Counted from the first letter of the stretch, positions 27,210 to 36,573 are shown. The stretch: DNA of 64,000 nt from Sphingobium sp. (GCA_009360885.1 SPEL01000002.1:248001-312000); one strand, 5' to 3'. The notes: generated by a model not told the origin, from the sequence alone. A program made the numbers and translations.

Positions 27210-28208
27210 TCAGATCAACCCGGCGAGCGGGCTGGACGGGTCAGCATACATGCGCTTACCCATGCGACCGGCGAGATAGGCCATGCGCCCTGCCTCTGTC
27301 CCCGCCTTCATCGCGGCGGCCATCAGCACGGGGTCCTTTGCCTCGGCAATGGCGGTGTTCATCAACACGCCGGTGCACCCGAGTTCCATCGCCTGCGCGG
27401 CCTCCGACGCGGTGCCAACGCCCGCATCGACCAACACGGGAAGGCTCGTCCCCTCAACGATCAGGCGGATCGTCACCTTATTCTGTATACCAAGGCCCGA
27501 CCCGATGGGCGCGCCCAATGGCATGATGGCAACCGCGCCTGCATCCTCCAGCCTTTTGGCGGCGATGGGATCATCCACACAATAGACCATCGGCTTAAAG
27601 CCTTCTTTCGCCAAAACTTCGGTCGCGCGCAGGGTTTCGACCATATCCGGGTAGAGCGTCCGCGCCTCGCCCAGCACCTCCAGCTTCACAAGGTCCCAGC
27701 CACCGGCTTCGCGCGCAAGGCGCAGGGTGCGGATGGCCTCATCTCCGGTGAAACAGCCTGCGGTATTGGGCAAATAAGTGATTTTCTTCGGGTCGATATA
27801 ATCCGTCAGCATCGGGGCATTAGGGTCAGACACATTGACACGCCGCACCGCCACCGTCACGATTTCCGCGCCAGAGGCCGCAACCGCCGCCGCATTCTGC
27901 TCAAAATCCTTATATTTGCCGGTGCCAACAATCAGGCGGGAATGAAAAGTCCGGCCCGCGACGCTCCAGCTATCATCCAATGTCGTCACGTCGCCACCTC
28001 CTACAAAATGCACAATTTCCAGTTCATCGCCATCTTCGACGATAACCTGCGCCAATGTAGAGCGCGGAACCACCTCAAGATTGCGCTCCACCGCGATTTT
28101 TTCAGGCACGAAGCCCAATTCGCTCGCTAATGCGGCAAGGGTCATGCCCGCCGCGACACGGCGATGGTCGCCATTGAGGCGAATGGAAATCATCCCATCA
28201 ACAGACAT
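27210..28208 (-). CDS. thiG: ThiS-ThiG fusion: sulfur carrier and thiazole synthase
   Basis: A 332-residue fusion. Residues about 6-72 are ThiS, with a beta-grasp pattern ending in VHFVGGG; the GG is the sulfur-carrying C-terminal pair, here followed by more protein. Residues about 75-330 are ThiG, with [11 protein letters not shown], the Schiff-base Lys in VKLEVLG, and the phosphate-binding GSGLGIQN and [10 protein letters not shown]. ThiG makes the thiazole phosphate of thiamine from 1-deoxyxylulose 5-phosphate, dehydroglycine and ThiS thiocarboxylate. In a fusion, the ThiS GG is internal, so activation must differ or require cleavage. No TPP riboswitch was recognised upstream. Confidence 0.95.
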   Translation of the reverse strand: MSVDGMISIRLNGDHRRVAAGMTLAALASELGFVPEKIAVERNLEVVPRSTLAQVIVEDGDELEIVHFVGGGDVTTLDDSWSVAGRTFHSRLIVGTGKYKDFEQNAAAVAASGAEIVTVAVRRVNVSDPNAPMLTDYIDPKKITYLPNTAGCFTGDEAIRTLRLAREAGGWDLVKLEVLGEARTLYPDMVETLRATEVLAKEGFKPMVYCVDDPIAAKRLEDAGAVAIMPLGAPIGSGLGIQNKVTIRLIVEGTSLPVLVDAGVGTASEAAQAMELGCTGVLMNTAIAEAKDPVLMAAAMKAGTEAGRMAYLAGRMGKRMYADPSSPLAGLI

Positions 28209-28356
28209 GGCACATCTTCATTTCCGGCCCTCATTCTTCGCATCCTGACCGCCTGAACGGCTGGACCTGACGCCTAAAAATTCATAATGAAGCCGTGCAT
28301 ATAAACGCTAAGGGCAGCATCGCAACAGCCGTGCATCGCCTGTAGAAGGAAAATAT

Positions 28357-28797
28357 ATGAGCGATGACCGCATGATCCTGGTGCTAAATGGTCCCAACCT
28401 TAATCTGCTTGGCACCAGGGAACCGGATATTTACGGCTATGACACGCTGGATGACATTGCCACCCGGATGGAAGACCGCGCCAGCGCAGAGGGCGTTTCG
28501 ATTGATTTTCGCCAGTCCAACCATGAAGGCCATCTGATCGACTGGCTGCACGAAGCACAGGCGCAGGCGATGCATGCGGTTATTTTGAACCCGGCGGGCT
28601 TCACCCATACATCTGTTGCGCTGCTCGATGCCATCAAGGCGATAACCGTTCCGGTGATCGAGGTTCACCTCTCCAACCCCCATCAGCGCGAGGATTTCCG
28701 CCATAAAAGCTATGTCAGCATGGGCGCAAAGGGGACCATCGCAGGCTTTGGCCCTATGTCCTATATGCTGGCTCTGGAAGCCGCGCTGGACCTATAA
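28357..28797 (+). CDS. aroQ: 3-Dehydroquinate dehydratase, type II
   Basis: A 146-residue dodecameric-type enzyme for the third shikimate step. Characteristic motifs are [18 protein letters not shown] (with the catalytic Tyr at its end), [28 protein letters not shown] and [19 protein letters not shown]. It is divergent from thiSG and lies just upstream of accBC, a common alphaproteobacterial arrangement. AAGGAAAATAT precedes the start. Confidence 0.97.
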   Translation: MSDDRMILVLNGPNLNLLGTREPDIYGYDTLDDIATRMEDRASAEGVSIDFRQSNHEGHLIDWLHEAQAQAMHAVILNPAGFTHTSVALLDAIKAITVPVIEVHLSNPHQREDFRHKSYVSMGAKGTIAGFGPMSYMLALEAALDL

Positions 28798-28921
28798 CAC
28801 CCGCATAACACCATACGCAAAATGGCCAAAAAGCGAAAGTTGGCTGTTGCACTTGGCTGGAAACCGCAATAGGCGCTGTTGGCAAGAATGACTTACCACA
28901 GCCTATCCATAATTTGAGGGC

Positions 28922-29419
28922 ATGATGACCGATAAACAAGACAGCACCCCCCTTGCCAGCGACGCGATGCAGATTGATGTCAATCTCGTCCGCGAACTGG
29001 CCAAAATGCTGGACGCCACGAACCTGACCGAAATCGAAGTCGAGGATGGCGACCGCAAAATCCGCGTTGCCCGCAAGATAAGGGCCGAAGTCGTCGCAGC
29101 GCCCGTGGTGGCACAGGCTGCCGCACCGGTTGCCGCACCGGCCTCGGTTGTTGCAGAAATCTCTGCGGCCCCTGCTGCCGCCCCGGCCAATGCGGTAAAA
29201 TCGCCGATGGTTGGCACGGTCTACCTCTCCCCCGAACCCAGCGCACCGCAGTTTGTTCGCGTTGGCGATCAGGTAAAGGCTGGTGAAACTCTCCTCATTG
29301 TCGAAGCGATGAAGGTGATGAACCAGATCAGCGCCCCCGCATCAGGCACTGTTCGCCAGATTCTCGTCGAAAATGGTCAGCCGGTTGAATTTGACCAGCC
29401 CCTCATCGTCATCGAATAA
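28922..29419 (+). CDS. accB: Acetyl-CoA carboxylase biotin carboxyl carrier protein
   Basis: A 165-residue BCCP. A short N-terminal helix region ([24 protein letters not shown]) is followed by an Ala/Pro/Val-rich linker (about 55-95) and the biotinyl domain with [13 protein letters not shown] and the biotinylation motif EAMKVMNQI (Lys about 132). It carries carboxyl groups between AccC and AccAD for malonyl-CoA synthesis. ATGATG at the start allows two choices; GAGGG is better placed for the second (28925). accC follows after 11 bases. Confidence 0.97.
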   Translation: MMTDKQDSTPLASDAMQIDVNLVRELAKMLDATNLTEIEVEDGDRKIRVARKIRAEVVAAPVVAQAAAPVAAPASVVAEISAAPAAAPANAVKSPMVGTVYLSPEPSAPQFVRVGDQVKAGETLLIVEAMKVMNQISAPASGTVRQILVENGQPVEFDQPLIVIE

Positions 29420-29430
29420 GGCCAGTATCC

Positions 29431-30783
29431 ATGCCGATTGAGAAGCTGCTTATCGCCAACCGGGGCGAAATCGCCCTGCGTATCCTGCGTGCCTGCCATG
29501 AAATGGGCATTAAAACGGTCGCGGTACATAGCACTGCTGATGCTGATGCCATGCATGTGCGCCTCGCCAATGAAGCCGTGTGCATCGGCCCGCCGGCCGC
29601 GCGGGACAGCTATCTCAACATCGCCAACATCATTTCAGCAGCGGAGATTTCCGGCGCGGATGCCATTCACCCCGGCTATGGATTTCTGTCGGAAAACGCG
29701 CAGTTCGCTGAAATTGTTGAGGCACATGGCCTGATTTTTGTCGGGCCAAAGCCTGAGCATATCCGCACCATGGGTGATAAGGTTGAGGCAAAGCGCACCG
29801 CTGGCGCGCTCGGCCTGCCGCTGGTGCCCGGCTCTGCCGGTGCTATTACCGATGTGGACGAAGCAAAGAAGCTGGCCGCAGAAATCGGCTATCCGGTTCT
29901 CATCAAGGCAGCATCCGGCGGCGGTGGGCGCGGCATGAAGGTCGTGCCTGATGAGGAAAGCTTTGAAAGCCTGATGTCTCAGGCCAAGAGCGAAGCCAAG
30001 GCCGCTTTTGGTGATGACACCGTCTATATGGAAAAATATCTGGGCAACCCCCGGCATATTGAATTTCAGGTTTTCGGCGATGGCAATGGTCAGGCTATCC
30101 ATCTTGGTGAGCGTGATTGCTCATTGCAGCGCCGCCACCAGAAGGTATTGGAAGAAGCTCCTTCTCCTGTCATTTCCGCCGATGAACGCGCCCGCATGGG
30201 CGGCGTGGTCGCCAAGGCGATGGCCGATATGGGCTATCGCGGCGCAGGCACCATTGAATTTCTGTGGGAAAATGGCGAGTTCTACTTCATCGAGATGAAC
30301 ACCCGCCTTCAGGTGGAACATCCCGTTACTGAAATGATTACCGGCGTTGATCTGGTGCGTGAACAAATTCGCATTGCAGAGGGCAAGCCTCTCTCCGTAA
30401 CGCAGGATGAACTGCGCTTTACCGGTCATGCCATTGAATGCCGCATCAATGCCGAAGATCCGGTGACCTTTGCCCCCTCCCCCGGCACCGTCACCAGCTA
30501 TCATGTACCGGGCGGCATGCATGTCCGCGTCGATAGCGGCCTTTATCAGGGCTATAAGGTGCCGCCTTATTATGACAGCATGATCGGCAAGCTGATCGTT
30601 TATGGCCGCACCCGCGAAGGGGCGATCATGCGCCTCAAACGCGCATTGGATGAATATGTGATTGAGGGGATGAAAACCACCATCCCACTTCACCAGAAAC
30701 TGCTGGAAGATGCCGATTTCCAAAATGGAGATTATACCATCAAATGGCTGGAAAAATGGCTAGAAAAACAGCAGGAAAAGTAA
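29431..30783 (+). CDS. accC: Biotin carboxylase of acetyl-CoA carboxylase
   Basis: A 450-residue ATP-grasp enzyme that carboxylates biotin on AccB. It shows [12 protein letters not shown], the glycine-rich ATP loop [46 protein letters not shown], and the catalytic [14 protein letters not shown]. Length and motifs are complete. It overlaps nothing; the beta-lactamase start comes one base after its TAA. Confidence 0.98.
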   Translation: MPIEKLLIANRGEIALRILRACHEMGIKTVAVHSTADADAMHVRLANEAVCIGPPAARDSYLNIANIISAAEISGADAIHPGYGFLSENAQFAEIVEAHGLIFVGPKPEHIRTMGDKVEAKRTAGALGLPLVPGSAGAITDVDEAKKLAAEIGYPVLIKAASGGGGRGMKVVPDEESFESLMSQAKSEAKAAFGDDTVYMEKYLGNPRHIEFQVFGDGNGQAIHLGERDCSLQRRHQKVLEEAPSPVISADERARMGGVVAKAMADMGYRGAGTIEFLWENGEFYFIEMNTRLQVEHPVTEMITGVDLVREQIRIAEGKPLSVTQDELRFTGHAIECRINAEDPVTFAPSPGTVTSYHVPGGMHVRVDSGLYQGYKVPPYYDSMIGKLIVYGRTREGAIMRLKRALDEYVIEGMKTTIPLHQKLLEDADFQNGDYTIKWLEKWLEKQQEK

Positions 30784-30784
30784 A

Positions 30785-31756
30785 ATGACCGCCCTTTCCC
30801 GCAGGCATATGATAGCAGCTATTGCGGGTGGGGTCGGCACATGGACCATCGCCCGTCTTCCCGTCCACGCACAGGAAGGCGGGCTTCGTTTTTCTGTTGC
30901 CGATGAGAAACTGGCTTTCCCCCTTTCCCGCCTTGAGCAACAGGCTGGTGGCAGGCTGGGTTTTGCTATATTCGACAGCAGCAATGGCCGCAGCATTGGC
31001 ATCAATGCCAATGACCGCTTCGCCTTTTGTTCGACGTTCAAAATGCCGCTCGCCGCCATGACGCTGGAGGCACTGGATAAGGCACGCCTACCCGCCGATC
31101 AGTTGCTGCCAGTAACGCAGGCGGATATCACCACTTATGCCCCCATCACCAGCAAGGCCATAGACATTGGCGGCATGACCGCCCGCGACCTTGCCGCTGC
31201 TGCGGTTATCCATAGTGACAATGTCGCGGCGAATATCTTGTTGGCCGCACTGGGCGGGCCTGCAGGATTCACCCATTGGCTGCGCGCCCAAGGTGACGCA
31301 ATCACCCGCCTTGACGATATCGAGCCAGCCCTCAACAGCGTGCCAGCCGGGTCTGCCGAAAATACGACTACACCCATGGCTATGGCACGCCTCTTTGCCC
31401 GCCTGTTGGGGCCGCAATCCCCTCTCCCCCCACCATCGCGGGAACAATTGGGACAGTGGCTACGTGATAGCCAAACCGGCCTTGCTCGTCTTCGCGCTGG
31501 CCTGCCTGCGGATTGGAAGGTTGGCGACAAAACCGGCACCGCATCAGCCGCTCTGACAGATAATCTGACTGGCAAAGTGAATGATGTCGCCGCCATCTGG
31601 CATCCCGATGGGCATATCATCACTATCGCTGCATTTTATGAGGTGCCTCTAACATCCAAAGCCATGCCAGCAGATAATGACGCTGTTCTGGCCGAGGCAG
31701 CCAAAGCGGCCTGTCAATGGATAATGGCATCCCCGTCCGGCACTGCCCTGCGGTAG
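30785..31756 (+). CDS. Class A beta-lactamase
   Basis: A 323-residue serine beta-lactamase. The export signal carries twin arginines (LSRRHMIAA), so Tat export is likely. All class A motifs are in register: STFK (Ser at 83), SDN (from 144), EPALN (Glu at 180) and KTGT (Lys at 249), matching Ambler 70, 130, 166 and 234 spacing. A Cys precedes the active-site Ser, but the partner Cys found after KTGT in KPC/SME enzymes is absent. The ATG is one base after the accC stop, so it is probably translated from the accBC message. Nothing in the neighbourhood looks mobile, so this is likely a chromosomal, intrinsic enzyme. Confidence 0.94.
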   Translation: MTALSRRHMIAAIAGGVGTWTIARLPVHAQEGGLRFSVADEKLAFPLSRLEQQAGGRLGFAIFDSSNGRSIGINANDRFAFCSTFKMPLAAMTLEALDKARLPADQLLPVTQADITTYAPITSKAIDIGGMTARDLAAAAVIHSDNVAANILLAALGGPAGFTHWLRAQGDAITRLDDIEPALNSVPAGSAENTTTPMAMARLFARLLGPQSPLPPPSREQLGQWLRDSQTGLARLRAGLPADWKVGDKTGTASAALTDNLTGKVNDVAAIWHPDGHIITIAAFYEVPLTSKAMPADNDAVLAEAAKAACQWIMASPSGTALR

Positions 31757-31774
31757 AAGAATAAAGGAAAACCA

Positions 31775-32113
31775 ATGAAAGTTACTATCTGGCACAACCC
31801 CCGCTGCTCCAAATCCCGCGAAGCGCTGGCCATTTTAAATGAAACACCGGGCCTTGAAGTAGAAACCATCGAATATCTCAAGACCCCACCCTCCCGCGCA
31901 GAGCTGGCCGCTGTATACGCGCGGGGCGACGTGTCAGTACGCGACGGCCTGCGCAAAGGCGAAGAAGGCGCAAAGGCCCTGAAAGATGCCAGTGATGAGG
32001 CGATATTGGATGCGATGGCGGCTGACCCAATATTGATCGAACGCCCGCTGGTCATCACCGAAAAGGGTGTGCGCATTGGCCGCCCACCAGAATCCATCCG
32101 CGAAATTCTCTGA
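31775..32113 (+). CDS. ArsC/YfgD-family glutaredoxin-dependent reductase
   Basis: A 112-residue thioredoxin-fold protein of the ArsC family. The active-site Cys is in NPRCSKSREAL, EYLKTPPSRAEL follows, and IERPLVITEKGVRIGRPPE includes the conserved Arg of the cis-Pro loop. Family members reduce arsenate using glutathione and glutaredoxin, but YfgD-type relatives without other ars genes are often of unproved function. No ArsR, ArsB or Acr3 gene is nearby. It begins 18 bases after the beta-lactamase and may share its transcript. Confidence 0.87.
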   Translation: MKVTIWHNPRCSKSREALAILNETPGLEVETIEYLKTPPSRAELAAVYARGDVSVRDGLRKGEEGAKALKDASDEAILDAMAADPILIERPLVITEKGVRIGRPPESIREIL

Positions 32114-32248
32114 TCGGAATATTCCACCAGATATACATTTTCGTCATGAGAATGACTTGTGCCCGCACCATGAGGGCAACAGGCAGGAACGGCATTGCCG
32201 ATCCCCTATCAAATAGGATAGCCTGCCTGTGCAATCATGGAGGGAAAT

Positions 32249-32980
32249 TTGGCAACTGTTGCGGTTTACAGCCTGAAGGGCGGTGTCGGGAAAACGACCT
32301 TTGCGGTCAATCTGGCATGGGCCGCCGCCCGCAATAGCAGCCGCCGCACCCTCCTTTGGGATTTAGACCCGCAGGCGGCATCAACATGGATGCTCTCAGC
32401 AGACCATAGTGGACGCGACGAGGCGCAGGCCATTTTCAGCAGAGAGGTGGATGTAGAGCAACTCATCCGTCCATCAACAGTGGAGGGGATTGACCTCATC
32501 GCGGCGGATACATCCTTACGCGGGCTGGACCGGCTGTTCTTTCAGATCGGCAAGAAAAAACGGCTGGCGCGGCTGATTGAGAAACTTTCCCGCAATTATG
32601 ACCGGATCATCCTTGATTGCCCTCCCGGCCTTACCGAAACCAGCGAACAGGTGCTACGCGCTGCCGATGTGGTCGTGGTGCCGGTCATTCCCTCCCCCCT
32701 GTCGCAGCGTGCGCTGGGTGAGGTCGCCCGTTATCTCGTGCAAAATGGGGGCAGCCATGCGCCGATATTGCCGGTTTATTCGATGGTAGACCGTCGGCGC
32801 AGCCTGCACCGCGCGGCGATGGAGGAAAATCCGGACTGGCCGATTGTGCCTATGGCCAGCGCAGTCGAAATGATGACATCCAAACGCCTGCCTATTGGAG
32901 AGTTTGCAGTATCATCCCCTGCGGCGCGGCAATTTGCATATTTGTGGCAGGCAATCGAAAAACGGCTGGCGAAACAATGA
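32249..32980 (+). CDS. ParA/MinD-family ATPase, orphan
   Basis: A 243-residue deviant Walker ATPase: SLKGGVGKTTFAVNLAW is the Walker A, WDLDPQAAST the switch I region and IILDCPPGLTETSEQ the Walker B. I prefer TTG 32249 as start because GGAGG lies five bases upstream and the protein then begins ATVAVYSLKGG; the ATG at 32237 lies before the GGAGG. No ParB, MinE or chemotaxis partner is adjacent, so its cargo is unknown. Not a plasmid partition locus on this evidence. Confidence 0.85.
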   Translation: MATVAVYSLKGGVGKTTFAVNLAWAAARNSSRRTLLWDLDPQAASTWMLSADHSGRDEAQAIFSREVDVEQLIRPSTVEGIDLIAADTSLRGLDRLFFQIGKKKRLARLIEKLSRNYDRIILDCPPGLTETSEQVLRAADVVVVPVIPSPLSQRALGEVARYLVQNGGSHAPILPVYSMVDRRRSLHRAAMEENPDWPIVPMASAVEMMTSKRLPIGEFAVSSPAARQFAYLWQAIEKRLAKQ

Positions 32981-33430
32981 TAAGGTAGACCATCTGCGGC
33001 GCGGAACCTGTTCTAGTCAGGAAAAATGGGCTGATGGATTAGAAAACATAGAGAGTCAGGTCTCAGTTACGCCTCGCTAATTTAGGCTCAGGTTTGAAAT
33101 ACGTCTCATCATGTGGGCTAGAAGCGGAGCGTATTTCAAATCTATAAACCACCACAGAATCATAATAGTAATAGCTACCCTTGTGAATCTGTAGTTCGTT
33201 CAGCATCTGCCCAACGATGTGACGCGCTACGGTCAGGGCACCCGCTTCGGTCGAAAATCGCTCCCGGGCGACACCTCTGTCGTAACGATGAAATGGGCAA
33301 AACCCCATCACGTCATTGCCGAACGAACCAATACCCTGCCAGCACTCCCAATCAAAACAGCACAGACACAAAAATGCCACCCCCCGATATAACAGGAGGC
33401 GGCATTTTTAATCAGCTAATCTGTTGAAGA
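32981..33430. other. Long intergenic region with one doubtful reading frame and an inverted repeat
   Basis: These 450 bases separate the ParA gene from the end of rplA. A minus-strand frame at 33063-33308 (81 codons, from ATG 33308) has no recognised domain, an unusual composition (YYYYDS, many His and Arg) and no clear ribosome-binding site; I would not call it a gene with confidence. Inside it is a perfect inverted repeat, TTTGAAATACG (33093-33103) and CGTATTTCAAA (33130-33140), which fits a structured or decayed sequence. The base composition is more AT-rich than the flanking genes. Confidence 0.4.
33369..33411. terminator. Terminator of the rplKA operon
   Basis: AAAAATGCC-type arms (33370-33378 and 33402-33410, with further pairing inward through the C and G runs) form a long hairpin flanked by A and T runs. 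It lies about 20 bases beyond the rplA stop and should end the tRNA-Trp-secE-nusG-rplK-rplA transcript. Confidence 0.82.
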
Positions 33431-34132
33431 TCAGATGGTGCCGGAAACGGCAGCAACGTCAACCTTCACACCCGGGCCCATAGAGGACGACAGGGCAATC
33501 TTACGAACATATTTGCCCTTGGAACCCGACGGCTTTGCCTTGACGATTGCGTCAACAAACGCGTCAAAATTCTTACGCAAATCTTCTGCAGAGAAGCTTG
33601 CCTTGCCGAGACCAGCATGGATGATACCAGCCTTCTCAACGCGGAATTCAATCTGACCACCCTTGGCAGCCTTAACGGCTTCCGCAACATTGGGGGTAAC
33701 GGTGCCCAGCTTCGGGTTCGGCATCAGGCCCTTAGGACCCAGAACCTTACCAAGACGGCCAACCAGACCCATCATGTCGGGGGTTGCGATGACGCGTTCA
33801 AAATCGATGTTACCGGCCTGAATGCTTTCCAGCAGATCTTCAGCACCAACCACTTCAGCGCCTGCTGCCTTAGCAGCTTCAGCCTTGTCGTTGCGAGCGA
33901 ACACAGCAACGCGAACGGTCTTACCCGTGCCAGCAGGCAGGGTGACAACGCCGCGAACCATCTGGTCGGCGTGACGCGGATCAACACCAAGGTTGATCGC
34001 GACTTCGACGGTTTCGTCAAACTTAGCGGTTGCGTTGGTCTTGATGAGAGCAATTGCTTCATCAACGCCGTGCAGCTTTTCGCCGTCAATCGCAGCGGCG
34101 AGAGCCTTCGCCTTTTTCGTCAGCTTTACCAT
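33431..34132 (-). CDS. rplA: 50S ribosomal protein L1
   Basis: A 233-residue L1, which forms the mobile L1 stalk that handles the E-site tRNA and in many bacteria represses its own rplKA message. Typical segments are [59 protein letters not shown] and [10 protein letters not shown]. The gene starts four bases after rplK, in the standard rplK-rplA pair. Confidence 0.98.
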   Translation of the reverse strand: MVKLTKKAKALAAAIDGEKLHGVDEAIALIKTNATAKFDETVEVAINLGVDPRHADQMVRGVVTLPAGTGKTVRVAVFARNDKAEAAKAAGAEVVGAEDLLESIQAGNIDFERVIATPDMMGLVGRLGKVLGPKGLMPNPKLGTVTPNVAEAVKAAKGGQIEFRVEKAGIIHAGLGKASFSAEDLRKNFDAFVDAIVKAKPSGSKGKYVRKIALSSSMGPGVKVDVAAVSGTI

Positions 34133-34136
34133 GTAA

Positions 34137-34568
34137 TCAGCCCTCCACCACGGTCAGGCCCATAGCACGGGCGGAACCTTCGATGATCTTCGTCGCAGCT
34201 TCAATGTCATTGGCATTGAGGTCAGCCATTTTCAGCTGAGCGATTTCAGCAAGCGCCGAACGCTTGATGTTCCCGGCAGAAACCTTGCCCGGTTCCTTAG
34301 AACCAGATTTCAGGTTAGCGGCCTTCTTGATGAGGAAGGTTGCCGGCGGGGTCTTGGTGATGAAGGAAAAGCTGCGGTCAGCATAGACGGTGATGATCGT
34401 GGGAATCGGCATGCCCTTTTCCAGATCAGTCGTCGCAGCGTTGAACGCTTTACAAAATTCCATGATGTTCACACCGCGCTGACCCAGTGCAGGGCCAATC
34501 GGCGGGGAAGGATTGGCGGCGCCAGCAGGCACCTGGAGCTTGATATAGCCCGTAATCTTCTTTGCCAT
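34137..34568 (-). CDS. rplK: 50S ribosomal protein L11
   Basis: A 143-residue L11, part of the GTPase-associated centre. It begins [16 protein letters not shown] and has the family motifs [20 protein letters not shown] and [12 protein letters not shown]. The ATG at 34568 is preceded by AGAG/GAGTGAG; the GTG nine bases upstream would add three residues and is less likely. Gap to nusG is 122 bases with no gene. Confidence 0.97.
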   Translation of the reverse strand: MAKKITGYIKLQVPAGAANPSPPIGPALGQRGVNIMEFCKAFNAATTDLEKGMPIPTIITVYADRSFSFITKTPPATFLIKKAANLKSGSKEPGKVSAGNIKRSALAEIAQLKMADLNANDIEAATKIIEGSARAMGLTVVEG

Positions 34569-34690
34569 AATACTCACTCTGTAATGGCCAATTTGCCCAT
34601 ATGGGACGCATCAGCCGGTTCAAGTTTAGCGGTCAGACGGGAACCAAAGCCCCCTCCCGCACTATATTCCCCCTATGACGGGGGAAATTC

Positions 34691-35227
34691 TTATTTCACC
34701 AGTTCAACATCTTCAAAGCCCAGCTCCAGCGGGGTAGCCCGACCGAAGATGGAGATAGAAACCTTGACCCGGTTCTTGTCGAAATCCAGTTCTTCAACTG
34801 TGCCGGTGAAGCTGGCGAAGTTGCCGCTCGTCACCTTAACAGTATCGCCAATTTCATAATTGACGCTAACCTTGTTACGCGGTGCAGCAGCCGCCTCTTC
34901 CTTGGTGCTGAGGATGCGGGCAGCTTCGGATTCGGTAATCGCCTGCGGCTTGCCGTTAGAGCCAAGAAAGCCCGTAACGCGCGGCGTATCTTTCACGAGG
35001 TGATAGACATCATCATTCATGCTGAGCTTCGCCAGCACATAGCCAGGGAAAAATTTCCGTTCCGACTGAACCTTTTTACCACGGCGGACCTCGGTAATGA
35101 CTTCCGTCGGCACCTCAACGGCCTCAACCAGCTGAGAAAGGCCCAGACGCTCGGCCTCAGTCAGGATCGAATCACGAACCTTGTTCTCAAAGCCTGAATA
35201 GGCGTGAATGATGTACCAGCGCGCCAT
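34691..35227 (-). CDS. nusG: Transcription termination/antitermination factor NusG
   Basis: A 178-residue NusG. The N-terminal NGN domain starts ARWYIIHAYSGFENKV and includes KFFPGYVLAKLSMNDD; the C-terminal KOW domain has VNYEIGDTVKVTSGNFASFTG. It binds RNA polymerase to suppress pausing and couples transcription with Rho or the ribosome. It lies 35 bases downstream of secE, as usual. Confidence 0.98.
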   Translation of the reverse strand: MARWYIIHAYSGFENKVRDSILTEAERLGLSQLVEAVEVPTEVITEVRRGKKVQSERKFFPGYVLAKLSMNDDVYHLVKDTPRVTGFLGSNGKPQAITESEAARILSTKEEAAAAPRNKVSVNYEIGDTVKVTSGNFASFTGTVEELDFDKNRVKVSISIFGRATPLELGFEDVELVK

Positions 35228-35262
35228 ATATTCGTTCCAAAACCCTTATTATGCCTGCGGCC

Positions 35263-35466
35263 TTACTGGCCAGAAGCCAGCGACAGAAGCATGCGGACGA
35301 CCCAGCCAAAGAAAGTGTCAGTCCCAAAGAAAAACAGGGCGAGTATAGTGGTCATAATAACCACCATCACCGTCGTTATCATCGTTTCACGGCCAGTCGG
35401 CCATACGATTTTCTTTGCCTCAACCTTCACCTGGTTGACAAATTCACCGGGAGTCGTCTTGGCCAC
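35263..35466 (-). CDS. secE: Preprotein translocase subunit SecE
   Basis: A 67-residue single-spanning SecE. The amphipathic start FVNQVKVEAKKIVWPTGRET carries the conserved W-P-T/S motif and precedes one membrane helix (TTVMVVIMTTILALFFF). It completes the SecYEG channel. It lies between tRNA-Trp and nusG. Confidence 0.96.
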   Translation of the reverse strand: MAKTTPGEFVNQVKVEAKKIVWPTGRETMITTVMVVIMTTILALFFFGTDTFFGWVVRMLLSLASGQ

Positions 35467-35618
35467 GTCGTTTCAACCCATCTTTCCAAAACAGCACTAG
35501 CCGCGCAGTAGCACCCCTTCCCCCGGCTTTCACCCGGATCAGGGGCAGGCGTAAGGAGCGGGCAACTGCGCGCGCAACGCTTTCATCCATAAGCCTGCAT
35601 CCCAGAGAACACAAGAAA

Positions 35619-35694
35619 TGGCAGGAGTGGAGGGACTCGAACCCACGACATTCGGTTTTGGAGACCGACGCTCTACCAACTGAGCTACACTCCT
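35619..35694 (-). tRNA. tRNA-Trp (anticodon CCA)
   Basis: On the minus strand a 76-base cloverleaf including an encoded CCA end. Acceptor arms AGGAGTG and CACTCCT pair perfectly, the D arm has GCTC...GAGC, the anticodon loop reads CTCCAAA with anticodon CCA, and the T arm has GTGGG...TTCGAGTC. Its place just ahead of secE-nusG is the classical one. Confidence 0.96.
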
Positions 35695-35835
35695 GTACGG
35701 CGAAGGCGGTCCTTAGCCTCCCCTTTTCATAAGCGCAAGCCATTTGCAGCGTCTGATACTGCAAAATGAGAAAATTCATTGGGCGATACATAGGATATAC
35801 TTGGCCCATCTTTTGCGCTCTGCCACATATCAGGC

Positions 35836-36573
35836 ATGATAATCACACCCCACATATTGCTCCACGGCTATGCAGCCGGAATTTTCCCGATGTCTGACGA
35901 TAGGGATGATGATGAAGTTTATTGGGTAGAGCCTAAGAAACGGGCGATATTACCGCTCGATCAGTTTCACCTTTCTCGCTCGCTGGCGAAGGTCATCCGG
36001 TCCGATCATTTCCGGGTGAGCGTGAACGAGGACTTCCCTGCCATTGTGCGCCTGTGCGCAGAGGCCGCGCCAGACCGCCCCACCACATGGATCAACCATG
36101 CGATAGAGGCAAGCTATAGCGAGCTTCATCGCCTTGGCTTTGCCCATAGCGTGGAATGCTGGGAAGGCGCAGAACTGGTTGGCGGCCTTTATGGTGTATC
36201 GCTGGGCCGCGCCTTTTTCGGCGAAAGCATGGTGTCACGCCGCACCAATGCGTCAAAAGTTGCGCTAGTGTGGCTGGTGGCGCGCATGAAGGCCGCCGGT
36301 ATGGAATTGCTCGATTGCCAGTTTATAACCGATCATTTGCGGTCACTGGGCGCAATAGAAATCACCCAGCGACAGTATCAGTCGTTGCTGGCAGGAGCAC
36401 TTTCTGACGGGGCATTACCAGCAGGCGCAGCAGGCGATGCTTCGCTGCTATTATCCGCCGGGCCCGGCGCAGCAGCAGAGCGCGCATTCGCCCCCGACCC
36501 TGCCGAGCTTTTCAACGTATCAGGCCCGGTTTCCGGCCAGACCATCTCGCAGCTTTTTACCCAGACATCATAA
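35836..36573 (+). CDS. aat: Leucyl/phenylalanyl-tRNA-protein transferase
   Basis: A 245-residue L/F-transferase that adds Leu or Phe to N-terminal Lys or Arg, marking proteins for ClpS-ClpAP. The family opening LLHGYAAGIFPMS, WVEPKKRAILPLDQFHLSRS, SYSELHRLGFAHSVECWEG, SLGRAFFGESMVSRRTNASK and DCQFITDHLRSLGA are all present. The C-terminal part beyond about 185 (Ala/Gly-rich, ending VSGPVSGQTISQLFTQTS) is longer than in E. coli. The last 196 bases overlap a convergent gene on the other strand. Confidence 0.96.
   Translation: MIITPHILLHGYAAGIFPMSDDRDDDEVYWVEPKKRAILPLDQFHLSRSLAKVIRSDHFRVSVNEDFPAIVRLCAEAAPDRPTTWINHAIEASYSELHRLGFAHSVECWEGAELVGGLYGVSLGRAFFGESMVSRRTNASKVALVWLVARMKAAGMELLDCQFITDHLRSLGAIEITQRQYQSLLAGALSDGALPAGAAGDASLLLSAGPGAAAERAFAPDPAELFNVSGPVSGQTISQLFTQTS

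Noticed and set aside
27162-28130. 322-codon plus-strand frame opposite thiSG
   Set aside because: Antisense to the complete ThiS-ThiG fusion, with no recognisable domain.
28209-28356. TPP riboswitch upstream of thiSG
   Set aside because: I looked for the conserved thi-box segments on the minus strand ahead of the start and did not see them.
30785-32113. Beta-lactamase and ArsC-like gene as a resistance island
   Set aside because: No transposase, integrase, inverted terminal repeats or compositional break accompanies them; they appear to be native chromosomal genes.
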